Shown one piece after another: positions 1-9,316 of a stretch of DNA of 64,000 bases. Source of the DNA: Diplodia intermedia (Eukaryota; Ascomycota; Dothideomycetes; Botryosphaeriales; Botryosphaeriaceae); contig JAKEKT010000074.1 of assembly GCA_021495925.1 (NCBI GenBank), forward strand, positions 114,017 to 178,016, written 5' to 3'. The first letter of the stretch is position 1. The number at the start of each line of letters is the position of its first letter. The translations under genes and the position numbers were made by a program. Under the pieces are notes generated by a model. That model was not told the origin of the DNA. It searched no databases and saw nothing but the letters and a program-made list of their open reading frames with translations.

Positions 1-945
1 TTTCCGCTTCCCGCTTCGGCGGCGCCACGTACGGCAGGAAGAGGTAGGCGTACAGCGTCGCGAACACCATGCTGCACAGCGCCACCTCCCACGGCGCTTG
101 GATGCCGAAGACGTCGCCGGAAACGCCGCCGACTGCGTGGTGGGGGTTGTTAGTGCGAGGGAGGGCTTGGTGGGGACGATGGTTGCTTACGGAGGTAGCC
201 CAGGGCGGTGCCGAACATGATGATGCCTTGCAGCTTGCCGAAGACGGCGGTGCGCTGGGCGGGCGTCACGATCTCGGAGATGAAGGTGTTGAGGACGAGC
301 CTTGGTTTGTTAGTGCTTGGTGAGATTGGGGGGAGTGGGGTGAATGGGCAACGCACATGTAACCGGCAGGGCCGCCGAAGAGGCAGATCAGCTGGGTGGT
401 CTGGATGATGATGATGCCGTTCATGCCGCCGACCATGACTGTTGTCGCACAATCAGTTGCGATGTCGGCGCCGTGTGGCGCTGGTTGGCTTACCTCCGAC
501 GTTTTGGCACATCAGCCGGAGCACGGGGAAGAAGGTCTGCTGGATCATGGAGAATCGGGGGCCAAGTGTCTTGATGACATAGCCGGTGAGCAGCAGGTTC
601 ATGACACCGACGATGGTGGTGGAAGTGCCGACGAGCGTGACTTGGCGGGCGGTTTCGGCCTCGATTTCGTGGACTGCACAGCGGTCATGGCCGGGCGGAG
701 GCGTCTCATGCGTCTTGTAAAACTCTTCGCACGTCATGAGGCGGAAGGCGTACAGCATGCTACTTGGCGTGAGTTTGTTGCTTTGGCTGCGGGTTGGGAT
801 TGACTCACGGCACCTGGGTGAAGGACATGGACAGACTCATGATGAAGCCCATCAACAGAATGCGCGCCTCGACCCATTTGCTCTTTGGTTTTTCCTCCTG
901 CGCCTGGGCCGGCAGCAGCGGCGTTGTCTCGGATTCCACAGCCAT
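1..945 (-). CDS. MFS-type transporter, partial (3' end beyond window)
   Basis: N-terminal portion of a multi-exon membrane transporter of the major facilitator superfamily. The ATG at 945 opens a short cytosolic tail (MAVESETTPLLP...) followed by a first membrane helix. Exons read as 945-809, 759-494, 438-357, 300-191 and 132-1; all junctions are GT...AG and the phases agree. The second exon has a conserved-looking loop (DRCAVHEIEAETARQV) followed by helices. The fourth exon has the segment SEIVTPAQRTAVFGKLQG and then a glycine-rich helix, as in fungal MFS proteins distantly related to drug/tetracycline antiporters. The substrate cannot be inferred. About 242 codons are present; a full MFS protein has about 450-550 residues, so roughly half is missing at the left edge. 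The fold call is fairly sure, the subfamily is not. Confidence 0.72.
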
Positions 946-1760
946 CTTGAAAAGTCTGCGTGAAACGAAATCGAGAAGGGAGGTGGAGGAGTAAGAACGG
1001 TGGGCAGCGGATGGCGCGAGCTAGGCGTCGGCTGTCGTGCGACCCGGACCGGCAAAAGATAACGACAATCCGCGCGGCTCGGCTATTCGTCTGATTTCGG
1101 TGGTCCGCGGAGGTTGCACCGCCGTCACGATACGAGGCGGGGTCGCAGGGTAGTCCGATAGCGGCACGGCCGGGTACAGTCAGCGTGGATAAGAGTCACG
1201 GTACTCTGTACACAACAACTTCCCCTTCCGGTGGCCCCTAGCTTCTTTGTTGCAAGCGCAGGGTTCGCCACGAGCCACCTGCCCTACCAAAGAAGTTCCT
1301 TGCGCTTTATAGGCTCCGACTGCCTCTTCTTCTCCAATTCTGGTTTGAAGTTTCTGTCCGGCCTTTCCTGAACTCCATTCGCTGAAAGAATCCGGCCACG
1401 TGCGGCTTATCGATGGACCCTTGGTTCGTAGAACCATCTAGACGTGTGTCCAGGGTTCTCGGAGGCGCGCCACTGTCAGCAACGGCTACTCGGCTACAGC
1501 AGGTCAACACGATTGCATACGACGACAGTCCTGTACTGCACAGGCGAAAAATACCTTGGAATGAGCCATGAAGCGGTACGATATGTGGATAAGACCTGCG
1601 TGAAAAAGCATCGTAAATTACATTTAACAATCATGTCCCAGTACTACTTCCAACCCCTAGCCCTACCACAACATGCAGCTTCTGCGAGCAAGATCCTGAC
1701 CCCAGCCTCGCCGCCATCTCGAAAAAACACGTCGACTAACAATACTCCGGCTCCTCTGGA
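946..1760. other. Intergenic region
   Basis: No gene is visible. The stretch holds the presumed promoter of the leftward MFS gene and GC-rich unique sequence. Short open frames on both strands show no recognisable domain. Confidence 0.5.
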
Positions 1761-1764
1761 TCGC

Positions 1765-2120
1765 TCAAATCAAACACCACGGCCGAATACGGCCGTCGCC
1801 AAAAACGCTCGCGAAATCAATCGACCGGTTGAAGCTCAAGCTCCCGCTGTCCAGGATGTCGATGTACTGCGCCTTGAAGTCGACCGGTGTGTCGATCAGC
1901 CTGACTGCACGAAGTAGTCGGTGACCAGCAGGTGCTTGTGGTCCTTGACGTAGTGTGCGGCCCGACGCGCCGGATCGCGTCCAGGTCGCTGATGTCAAGC
2001 GCCGCGACTTACTAGATTGCGACTGTGTCGCGCGCCTTGGGGGTGGGCGCAGGTCGTAGAGCAGCTCCGTGGCGCCTTGGTTGCCCGAGCCGTCTTTGCG
2101 GAAGGAATAGATGATCCAGA
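1765..2120 (-). pseudogene. Possible decayed coding relic, unidentified
   Basis: Read on the minus strand, this stretch shows protein-like pieces in changing frames: WIIYSFRKDGSGNQGATELL near 2115-2055, AHYVKDHKHLLVTDYFVQ near 1965-1912, and DTPVDFKAQYIDILDSGS near 1895-1840. No single frame stays open. The pieces look like one protein broken by frameshifts, but I do not recognise the family. It lies just downstream of the minus-strand HET relic and is separated from it by an AT-rich patch (about 2120-2240). It could be chance coding-like sequence. Confidence 0.25.
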
Positions 2121-2244
2121 CTTATTCAAGTAATATAACAGCGACGGACAGTCTCTATAATGCTCCGAAAATTTCTTTCTATAAAAATTATAATCCTACT
2201 AATATATGGATAAGTAAAAAGAAGTACATTTAGGGATGCCGACT

Positions 2245-3300
2245 TTACTTCAGAAGAATATCCTTCCATTCAAATCCATCCCTATGCAGTGCCTCCCCAT
2301 TCATCAACCCATACACATACGCCTCTTCCATCATCGTGTAGGCGTCGAGATCCCCATACTCAGCCATCATCAGTCCCTTCTTTGTTAGCCGTAGAACGAA
2401 CGGGGTCTTCCCCCGGCACTATATGAATCTTATCTCCAATCCGCGTTGATGCCGGCGCCAGACAGAGGTACCCCCGAGGTGGTCGAGAACAGCCTGCGGC
2501 CCATGGTCAGGAACTTGAAATGGAACGTTACTTCGTCGATCAGACCCGTGAAAGCGGCCTGACTGGTCTTCGATGGGTCTTCTGAGGATGAGATTGCTTG
2601 TATCAAGTCGCGCATTAGTGGATTCCGAAGAATCTGCCGCCGATCATTGTCTGCTAGGATTAGCATGTACGTCAATTCCGTCACAGCGAGGCCAGACAAT
2701 GTCGACAGGTAAGACTTGGGAGCGGGTCGCTGGTAACACGTAACTGATGCGTCGGCGACGCAGGTCCGCCAAAAACGCTTCCAGCGCTGTCTCACCGGTC
2801 ACGTAGCGCGGTCAAATCGATGAGTTTGCGAAACGTGTCCACCATAGAATCCTGTGTATGCCTCTGCCTAGCGGCTCGTCGGAAATGGCCGTGACGGTCT
2901 CTGCCAGATATGTTGGTGTTAACTTCTTGAATCCCCCAGATACGCTGGAGGGCCGGTGGCCTGAAAAGCGTTGCCAGTGCAGTCCACTGAAAAGACCCAA
3001 AAGGTGGCAACTCCAGGTCTGAATCCTCCATCAAATCCTGCGGACTTGGGAACATCGGTCCGGGGCCGTCGCACTTCGTTGCGAGCTTTTTGCAAAGGTA
3101 TATTGCTGCCGCAGAGTGCTCGTCTTCTTCTCCAGCCCAGATCAGAACTCTTTGAGCCCTGTTGAAGATAACTGGCATTATACGACCAGAAGCTGGTGCT
3201 CCTGAGGGCTACGCCGGTTGACACAGACCTGGTCGACCCAGATGAACCGTGGCTTGTCCTTGTAGCAAAGTCGTCCCAAAGCGTCTCTGACCGTCATTCC
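2245..3300 (-). pseudogene. Heterokaryon-incompatibility (HET) domain gene relic
   Basis: HET domain proteins control vegetative incompatibility and trigger death of fused cells; this copy is broken. Hallmarks in order on the minus strand: RFIWVDQVCVNRR (about 3252-3214), VIFNRAQRVLIWAGEEDE (about 3172-3119), RIWGIQEVNT, a C-terminal stretch GRRLFSTTSG, then YLCLAPASTRIGDKIHIV in another frame, and finally a tail matching the usual HET C-terminus (YVYGLMNGEALHR) ending with TAA at 2247-2245. The pieces are in different frames: a break near 3178 between the domain motif and the following helix, and two more between 2480 and 2400. The gene also lacks the N-terminal part, because sequence beyond about 3300 belongs to an opposite-strand relic. 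Non-functional as read; family assignment is firm. Confidence 0.8.
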
Positions 3301-4590
3301 GGATCGACACCGTCTGCGCGCCTGTCAACCCGTGCGACGGCGCACTCCGCCGCCGCGCCATCGCCAGCATGGCCAGCGTCTACCGGAGCTCGGTGTGCGT
3401 CCTCGTCCCCGACGAGTCGCCAATGCAGACGGCCATCCACGCAAAAACCGTCCGCGGCACCCACCTTCAAATTACCCGACCTCATCGACCAGCGCGAGCA
3501 GCTGACATTCCGCATCATCTCCTCCGACTGGTGGCGGCGGCTGTGGACATTACAGGAAGGCGTGCTGAGCGCGCGCGACCTTCTTCGTTGCCTTCGCCGA
3601 GGGTCCTGTGCAGTTCCAGCGCGCCGACGACCACGGCCGCAACCTCGCCCACTCCTCGAGCCCCCCTGTCATCAAAGACATGTTGTCGGACCTGGTCACG
3701 AGCGGCCATGTTTCCGACCGTATGCAGCAGACCCACAAGAACATTATCACGCTGCTGCTCTGCCACCGCTCGACGAGCAAGCAGGCCGGCCGACGAGCCC
3801 GTATGCCTGGCCACCCTGTTCGACGTCGATGCAGGCAAGATCCTTGCCATCCCCGGGGCCCAGCACGCGCAGAGGATGAAGAGACTATGGGTGCTTGCTG
3901 CTGCAAAGGGTCCCTGCGCCGCTTGCGTTTCTGCCTGGGCCCAAGCTTGCCATCGACGGCTTTCCGCTGGGCGCGCGCCCGAGACGCTGATCTCGGACCG
4001 GGGGGCCTCAATGTTGTCTTCCATAGAGTCCGCTTCAGGCGGAGGGCGAAGGAATCGATACGGCGCAGGAGGGGCTTCAGCTGATGGCAACCGGCTATCG
4101 GCTAACGTCTCCAGGTGCAAGCTTGAAAAAGGGGCTTCTGTATTCTCCCAGGCAATCCCGGGGAGCTGTGCGATGACGAAGAGGTCCCGAGCGTATTCGA
4201 CGGCACCGATGCGCCTGAACGCGCCGTAACGGTTGTTGTAAATGGCGTCATGGAGAAGACGACGGCATTTGATGGCGTGCCCGAAGACGACCTAGTGGAT
4301 CCGGTCCTCGTCATGGCGAATGACCGCAGACTTGATGTCTCCCAAACCCATGCCATCCTCGCAAGCAATCCGGAGTTGATGGATGGCAGATGGCATACCA
4401 AATTCTTACTGCCGGTCCACTGTTCAACTAACTCCTTTGGCATGTTCTCTAAAAGGGAGGGGGGCCGTAGGACAATTCGGGTGAGATTGAGGGAAGAGAG
4501 ACAAGCTGTTGAACAGGGAAAACGAACGGGCATGGTTGCATGGAAAAGGGACCTTGAGCCAATACGGGAATGGTGTATTGCTTAAAGACA
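3296..4590 (+). pseudogene. Second HET-type gene relic, opposite orientation
   Basis: The plus strand carries fragments of another HET-family protein in shifting frames: WIDTVCAPVNP (about 3303-3335), MASVYRSSVCVLVPDES (3369-3419), then in another frame FRIISSDWWRRLWTLQEGVL (about 3508-3567), a central part, and DEPVCLATLFDVDAGKIL (about 3795-3848). The order matches HET proteins of the WIDT-x-C type: domain motif, helix, WxRLWTLQE motif and C-terminal region. At least three frame changes and no intact start make it non-functional. Sequence from 4240 to 4584 stays open and may be its C-terminus, which is weaker. It starts almost exactly where the minus-strand HET relic stops, so the two point away from one another. 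Confidence 0.7.
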
Positions 4591-5345
4591 CCAGAAATGT
4601 TCTGGTTCGTCTTGAAGCGGCCGTAAGCTGGCAAATTTTTCGCACGGATTTCTAGATTAAAGCATGCGCCTTTCATTGATTTAAATGTACTCAATCTTGA
4701 TACATACATGGCTCAGGCTGTTCCTTAAATTCTTCAACGTGAAACACAGTAAGCTTATTCACCTGCCGCACCTTTTATGTTCCCTAACGGGAGCTGGATG
4801 TATAGTAGTGATAGGTTTGTCTTGAGATTTCGTGCAAAAAGGTTTGATGATTGAATTAAACGTTTTCACCATGCGCATTATTTGTTCTAAATCAATCGAT
4901 AAGACCATTCCCGTCGATCAAAGGAGTCCTGCAACCCCGATGACGGTGAATTTGTTTGTCAGGGAGAACGGGATTTAGACGCCGACAGTTCCTGGAGCTG
5001 CAAGCATGTCTCTCTTGACCTATTTGTCTCACTCAAAGACTGGCCATCACGGCTGCACAGTTCAGCAATTGAGTCGTGAGTTTTTCCATTTCTGTTTCTA
5101 GTTCCCAAGGAGAAGCATTAGTCGATACGATGAGGAAACACTTGTAGCCGGAAATGAACGCCGTTGCCACTTCCCCATTGCGTATCTTAACAGCATGGGA
5201 GTTTTTGCATGAGAGGATGACAAAAGACGAAAAAAGAAAAAAAAATGAGAAAGTGTAGACTTCTGCAAGTCCAACGCCATCCGGCCACCCGGAATGCATC
5301 AACTCTAACCCCCCCTGTCTCTCCCTCCTCTCGGTCATATCCCCC
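4591..5345. other. Intergenic region
   Basis: No gene seen. The segment is AT-richer than its surroundings between about 4660 and 4920. It contains the probable 3' untranslated region of the leftward laccase gene (about 5200-5345). Confidence 0.5.
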
Positions 5346-7100
5346 CTACACACCAGAGTCGTCCACCTCGACCGAGTTCTCCTCCGCATACGTCGACCAA
5401 GCCGAGCACGTGGCGTCCAGGGTATCATAATCAATCAGCGACTCCTGAATCTCGGTGTACCTCTCCAAGATCTGCAGGGCGAAGCCCTCGGACGTGTGCC
5501 AGCCGATGTGGCAATGCATGAGCCAAGCGCCGGGGTTATCCGTCTCGAACGCCAAGACGAGGTAGCCGGACGAGTCCAGCATGGCCGTGTCGCGGCGGGG
5601 CGGGTTGTCGAGGGTCAGGGTCGTCGTGCCCGCGGTGTAGCTGCCGGTGCCCTGGGCGAGGATGAAGAAGTCGTGGCCGTGCAGGTGGATGGGGTGCGGC
5701 ACCGCGTTGTCCGTCTCGATGACGAAGAAGTACCACGCGTCGGCCGTGTCGAGCTGGACCACGCCGGACGTGTTGGTGAAGGTGAGCTCGTCGTTGTAGA
5801 CTTGGAGGAGCGTCGGGTCCGCCCACTCGACCGCCATCGACGTCGAGTTCATGTACCACCGGAACAGGTTGTCGGACGTCGTGCCGACGGTGACGGCCTC
5901 GGCGAGCGACGTGCCCGACGTCGCCGTCTTGGACACGTACGGGACCAGGTCCGCCGCGTCCTCGTCGACGCACGCGTCCGTGTAGTCGTACGCCGACGTC
6001 GACGGCGTGCCCGTCGAGGTGCCGTAGTGCACGATGCCCTTGATGTCGTCGCCCGCGTCGTTGTCCGAGCACGCGCTCTGCGGGATGGCGCGCAGCCAGA
6101 AGTCGGACGCGACGGCGGCCTGGTCCGCCGTCACGACGACGTCGTAGCGCTGGCCCATGGCGATGTCCAGGACCGTGGTCTCGTACGGCTCGATGGGCAC
6201 CAGGTCCATGGCGATGACCGTCATGGTGTGGTTGTCGATCATGAACTTGAAGTGCGAGTCGACGGCGCCGTTGACCAGCCGCATGCGGTAGCTGGTGTCC
6301 TCGGTCAGGCTGACCTCGAAGCGCGAGCCCGTGACGGTGCCCGAGTCGTTGTACGTGTTGGTGCCGTTGATCAGCCCCGTGTCGAGCGTGGGCGGGCCGC
6401 TGGCCTGGGCCGAGGCGTACAGCTCGTCGACGGTCGAGTGGTCCCAGTCGTTGAGGAAGATCATGCCGAGGTCTTCGTCGTAGTTGGAGGTGGCCGGCCC
6501 GTTGATGATGATGCCGCCGAAGACGCCCTCCCAGGCCTGCAGCCCGATGTGCGAGTGGTACCACGACGAGCCGTACTGCGTGGCCTTCCACTCGTACGTG
6601 TAGCTGTCGCCGGGGGCGATGGGGCACTGGGTGATGGACACCACGCCGTCGTTCTGGTTGGTGTAGTTCTGGCGGATGCCGTGCCAGTGGATGGAGGAGC
6701 CGTTGCCGCTCGTCGTCAGGTCGTTGGTGACGTGCACGCGCACAGTGTCGCCCCAGTCGGCGATGATGGTCGGGCCGGGGATGCTGCCGTTGACGGCCAT
6801 GGCGGAGCGCGAGATGCCGTCGGGCGAGACGGTGACATCGCTCACGACGAACCAGTACTCGCGAACGACTCCGGTGTCCGGGCCATCGCTGTAGTAGTCG
6901 GTGCTGATGTCGTAGTCGCACCAGGTAGTCCGGTCAGCGGCAGTGTTGCCCGAGCAGGTTGATGTGGCGGCCGAGGAGGTTGTGGTGCTGTTGGCCGAGG
7001 CCGAGGCGGCGGCGGAGGTAGTGACAGACGAAGAAGCCTGCGGGACGGCAGCTGAGAAGCCCAGCAGGGCCGCGGCCGCAAGGAGGAAGCTGGTCCTCAT
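5346..7100 (-). CDS. Laccase (secreted multicopper oxidase)
   Basis: Oxidises phenolic substrates while reducing O2 to water; secreted. Single exon, 584 aa, starting at ATG 7100, where a signal peptide follows at once (residues 1-19, ending FSAAVPQA). Residues about 21-50 are a Ser/Thr/Ala-rich linker. The four copper-ligand motifs are all present: HWHG (138-141), WYHSH (180-184), HPIHLHGH (469-476) and HCHIGWH (529-535). The three cupredoxin domains have normal length. The C-terminus ends DSGV, the plug typical of ascomycete laccases (DSG-L/I/V). The residue ten after the T1 cysteine (C530) is Phe540, where ascomycete enzymes usually have Leu. Several N-x-S/T sites fit glycosylation. No introns. 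Divergent from the small secreted protein gene at 8680. Confidence 0.95.
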   Translation of the reverse strand: MRTSFLLAAAALLGFSAAVPQASSSVTTSAAASASANSTTTSSAATSTCSGNTAADRTTWCDYDISTDYYSDGPDTGVVREYWFVVSDVTVSPDGISRSAMAVNGSIPGPTIIADWGDTVRVHVTNDLTTSGNGSSIHWHGIRQNYTNQNDGVVSITQCPIAPGDSYTYEWKATQYGSSWYHSHIGLQAWEGVFGGIIINGPATSNYDEDLGMIFLNDWDHSTVDELYASAQASGPPTLDTGLINGTNTYNDSGTVTGSRFEVSLTEDTSYRMRLVNGAVDSHFKFMIDNHTMTVIAMDLVPIEPYETTVLDIAMGQRYDVVVTADQAAVASDFWLRAIPQSACSDNDAGDDIKGIVHYGTSTGTPSTSAYDYTDACVDEDAADLVPYVSKTATSGTSLAEAVTVGTTSDNLFRWYMNSTSMAVEWADPTLLQVYNDELTFTNTSGVVQLDTADAWYFFVIETDNAVPHPIHLHGHDFFILAQGTGSYTAGTTTLTLDNPPRRDTAMLDSSGYLVLAFETDNPGAWLMHCHIGWHTSEGFALQILERYTEIQESLIDYDTLDATCSAWSTYAEENSVEVDDSGV

Positions 7101-7236
7101 TGTGACGGGGCGAAGAGAGTGGGAAAAAAGCGAACGGACTCTTCAACGAACGGACGCCAGACTGGTAAAAGAACGAATGGAGAGAGGGATGATGGATGAA
7201 GCGGATGGTGGGATCGGAGCATGGTGAGATGGCTAT

Positions 7237-7244
7237 CTTTTATC
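7237..7244 (-). promoter_or_regulatory. Possible TATA-like box of the laccase gene
   Basis: GATAAAAG on the minus strand, about 137 bp upstream of the laccase ATG, is a plausible core promoter position. Only the motif and the distance support it. Confidence 0.35.
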
Positions 7245-8529
7245 GGGGAGCAGTCGTGCAGCGAGGCTCTGTACCACAGCCCGAATGTGGAAAACACCAT
7301 CCGTATCCGCATATGCACGGGAACGCGTGGCGCCGCAGCAGGGCACGAGTGCGAAGTGGGCTGAGAGGCGGGCTCGGAGGCAAGCCATGCCGCCAAGATC
7401 TACAACGGCATTGCATCTAAGCAAGAGTCTGATAGATTGAGGGGCTCAAGACACCCCGGCACGAGGTGCCAGGAACGGCCGAAGAAGGGGCGGTAGGGCG
7501 GAGGCCGGGTGTTTGGGCGGCCACTGGCTGGCAGTGGAGGCTCAACCGGCTCGGGGCCCGAGTAGTCCTGTCCGGTTGGCGCCATTAGCAAAAGCCCCCA
7601 AACGTGCGGTCGACACTGACTCGGAAGTGCCGAGGATCTGCACATGCCGGCGGCGCAACACTGACGCGGCCTTGGCAAACCGGCGGTGCTGTGCCTGAAC
7701 GCGTCAGCCCCGCGTCTGTCAGCGGCCGTTCGTTGGCTCTGCTGACCGCGGGCCTGCTCGTCGATAAGCTCTCGGCCAGCGCGGGCGCTAGAGCGAGGCG
7801 AGGCTTGGACGTCGATGCAGCACCAATACTTTCCGCTTTGGGCGTGCGTGCAGGTCGGCAGTGGCTGCCGAGGCGTCAGCCGCGCTGCGGAGAGACTGCA
7901 AGCCACGGAGCCGCGGAGCGGGGAATTGGGACGGCGAATTCGACGGAGCGCGGTGATGAGGAGGCCGTTGAGGTGCAGAGGCTTGTCTGAGATTGAGTGC
8001 CGTCTGGTCAGGCCGCCTCGATCTGGCTCCCTGCTCCCCCAGACCGATCATGGCGGCAGGGCTGAGCTAAACTTAGGCGACGGCTTCCTGGCGTCGTCGT
8101 CAGCTCAAAAGCAAGCAGCCCCTGTCGCTCGCCTCGGCACGCGAGCGCACGCACGCCTCGCAGACAGCCGGCAGGCCCTCCGAACATCGGTCCACGTTAC
8201 TGCGTCATTTGCTAGTCGCGGGTTAATGTGCCTGTTTCAATATGAAGCCGCAGCGTTTATTGCTTGACTCGCTGGCCGCGACGCGTTGCTGTCTAGTTCG
8301 ACGTGGCCCCGGCGCCTTCAGCCTCCTCCACCCCGGTACCCATTTGCGCATTTACCCTTCGCGGCACGGATGGCTAACGCCTCGCCCATCCCACCTACGC
8401 ACTGCCGCGTACTGCGAGTCAGCGCGGCTGGCGTGTGCGGGAGCTAACGGCAGTGGATTCAGGCGGCTGGGCTGAGCGGAGAGGCAGAGCAGGACGGCGA
8501 CTTACGCACATTCTAAGCCCGCCTGCGCG
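7245..8529. other. Divergent intergenic promoter region
   Basis: GC-rich sequence between the leftward laccase and the rightward secreted-protein gene. Short open frames on both strands overlap each other and show no domain. I see nothing beyond presumed upstream regulatory sequence. Confidence 0.5.
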
Positions 8530-8535
8530 TATATA
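8530..8535 (+). promoter_or_regulatory. TATA box of the secreted-protein gene
   Basis: TATATA lies 145 bp upstream of the ATG at 8680 and is followed by a pyrimidine-rich leader, the usual layout of a strongly expressed fungal gene. Confidence 0.55.
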
Positions 8536-8679
8536 CCCCCAGTGTTACCCATCGACCCAGATTTGCGAAACGAAGGCCTCCCTTCTCTGTACATTACGAT
8601 CTTCAATCTCCAGTCGTTACTCCAAACACAGGAGTCTGCCTCAGCCTTACGCTCTTTTGCCTTTTAACCAACGCCCATC

Positions 8680-9316
8680 ATGGTTTCCATCACCAGCCTC
8701 GTCTTGCTTGCTACCACCAGCATTGCATCCGCCGCCTCTGTTCCTCTGCAAGCCCGCGCCTCAGCTTTCGACGCTAAAATGGTATACGCCTATGGAGCCA
8801 CTCCCGACGCCGGAATCGGCGGCGTCCGCCTGACCTACGGCGACGGTAAGTCCCAAAAACCCTTAACACTTTTCCATTTCCGCATCTAACAGCACGGCAC
8901 CTCCAGGCACGGCCTACGTCGGCGACCGGCCGCCGTCCAACGTCTCGGTGGCGTCCAACGTGACCTTCTCGTGGGACTCGTCGTCGGGGCCCATCGGCGT
9001 CAGCCCCAACTCGTCCAACGTCACCTTCCCGTCGTCGCAGTACTTCTACATCAACCCCAACGGCTCCGCCTTCGACAGCGTCCAGATCAGCGACTCGGCC
9101 CCCTCCGACAACTACACCGACACCGGCTTCGTCTTCTACGGCAACTGGCTCTTCTGGAAGTCCGACGCCGGCGACCTCCAGTCCAAGTTCTACGCCACCC
9201 CCGCCGACGAGGACGGCATCTGGACCCTCAAGTGGAACGCCGCCGACTCCGATGATGGCACCAGCATACCCATCTCGCTGAGGACCATCGCCCCGCCCGA
9301 CAACAAGAAGGTTTAG
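8680..9316 (+). CDS. Small secreted protein of unknown function
   Basis: 191 aa from two exons, 8680-8845 and 8907-9316. The 61-bp intron starts GTAAGT and ends CTCCAG, and the phase joins G to GC. The ATG is followed by a clear signal peptide (MVSITSLVLLATTSIASA). The mature part has about five N-glycosylation sequons (NVS, NVT, NSS, NVT, NYT), no cysteine-rich pattern and many aromatic residues (QYFYINPNG, FVFYGNWLFWKSD), suggesting a small beta-sandwich. I do not recognise a family; similar-looking proteins occur as fungal secreted hypotheticals. A TATA box 145 bp upstream suggests strong regulated expression. The codons of exon 2 are very C-ending, consistent with high expression. Confidence 0.82.

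Noticed and set aside
5496..6962. Long plus-strand open frame opposite the laccase gene
   Set aside because: It is the antisense shadow of a GC-rich gene: strongly biased to Arg, Val, Asp and Gly, without any domain; the minus-strand laccase explains the sequence.
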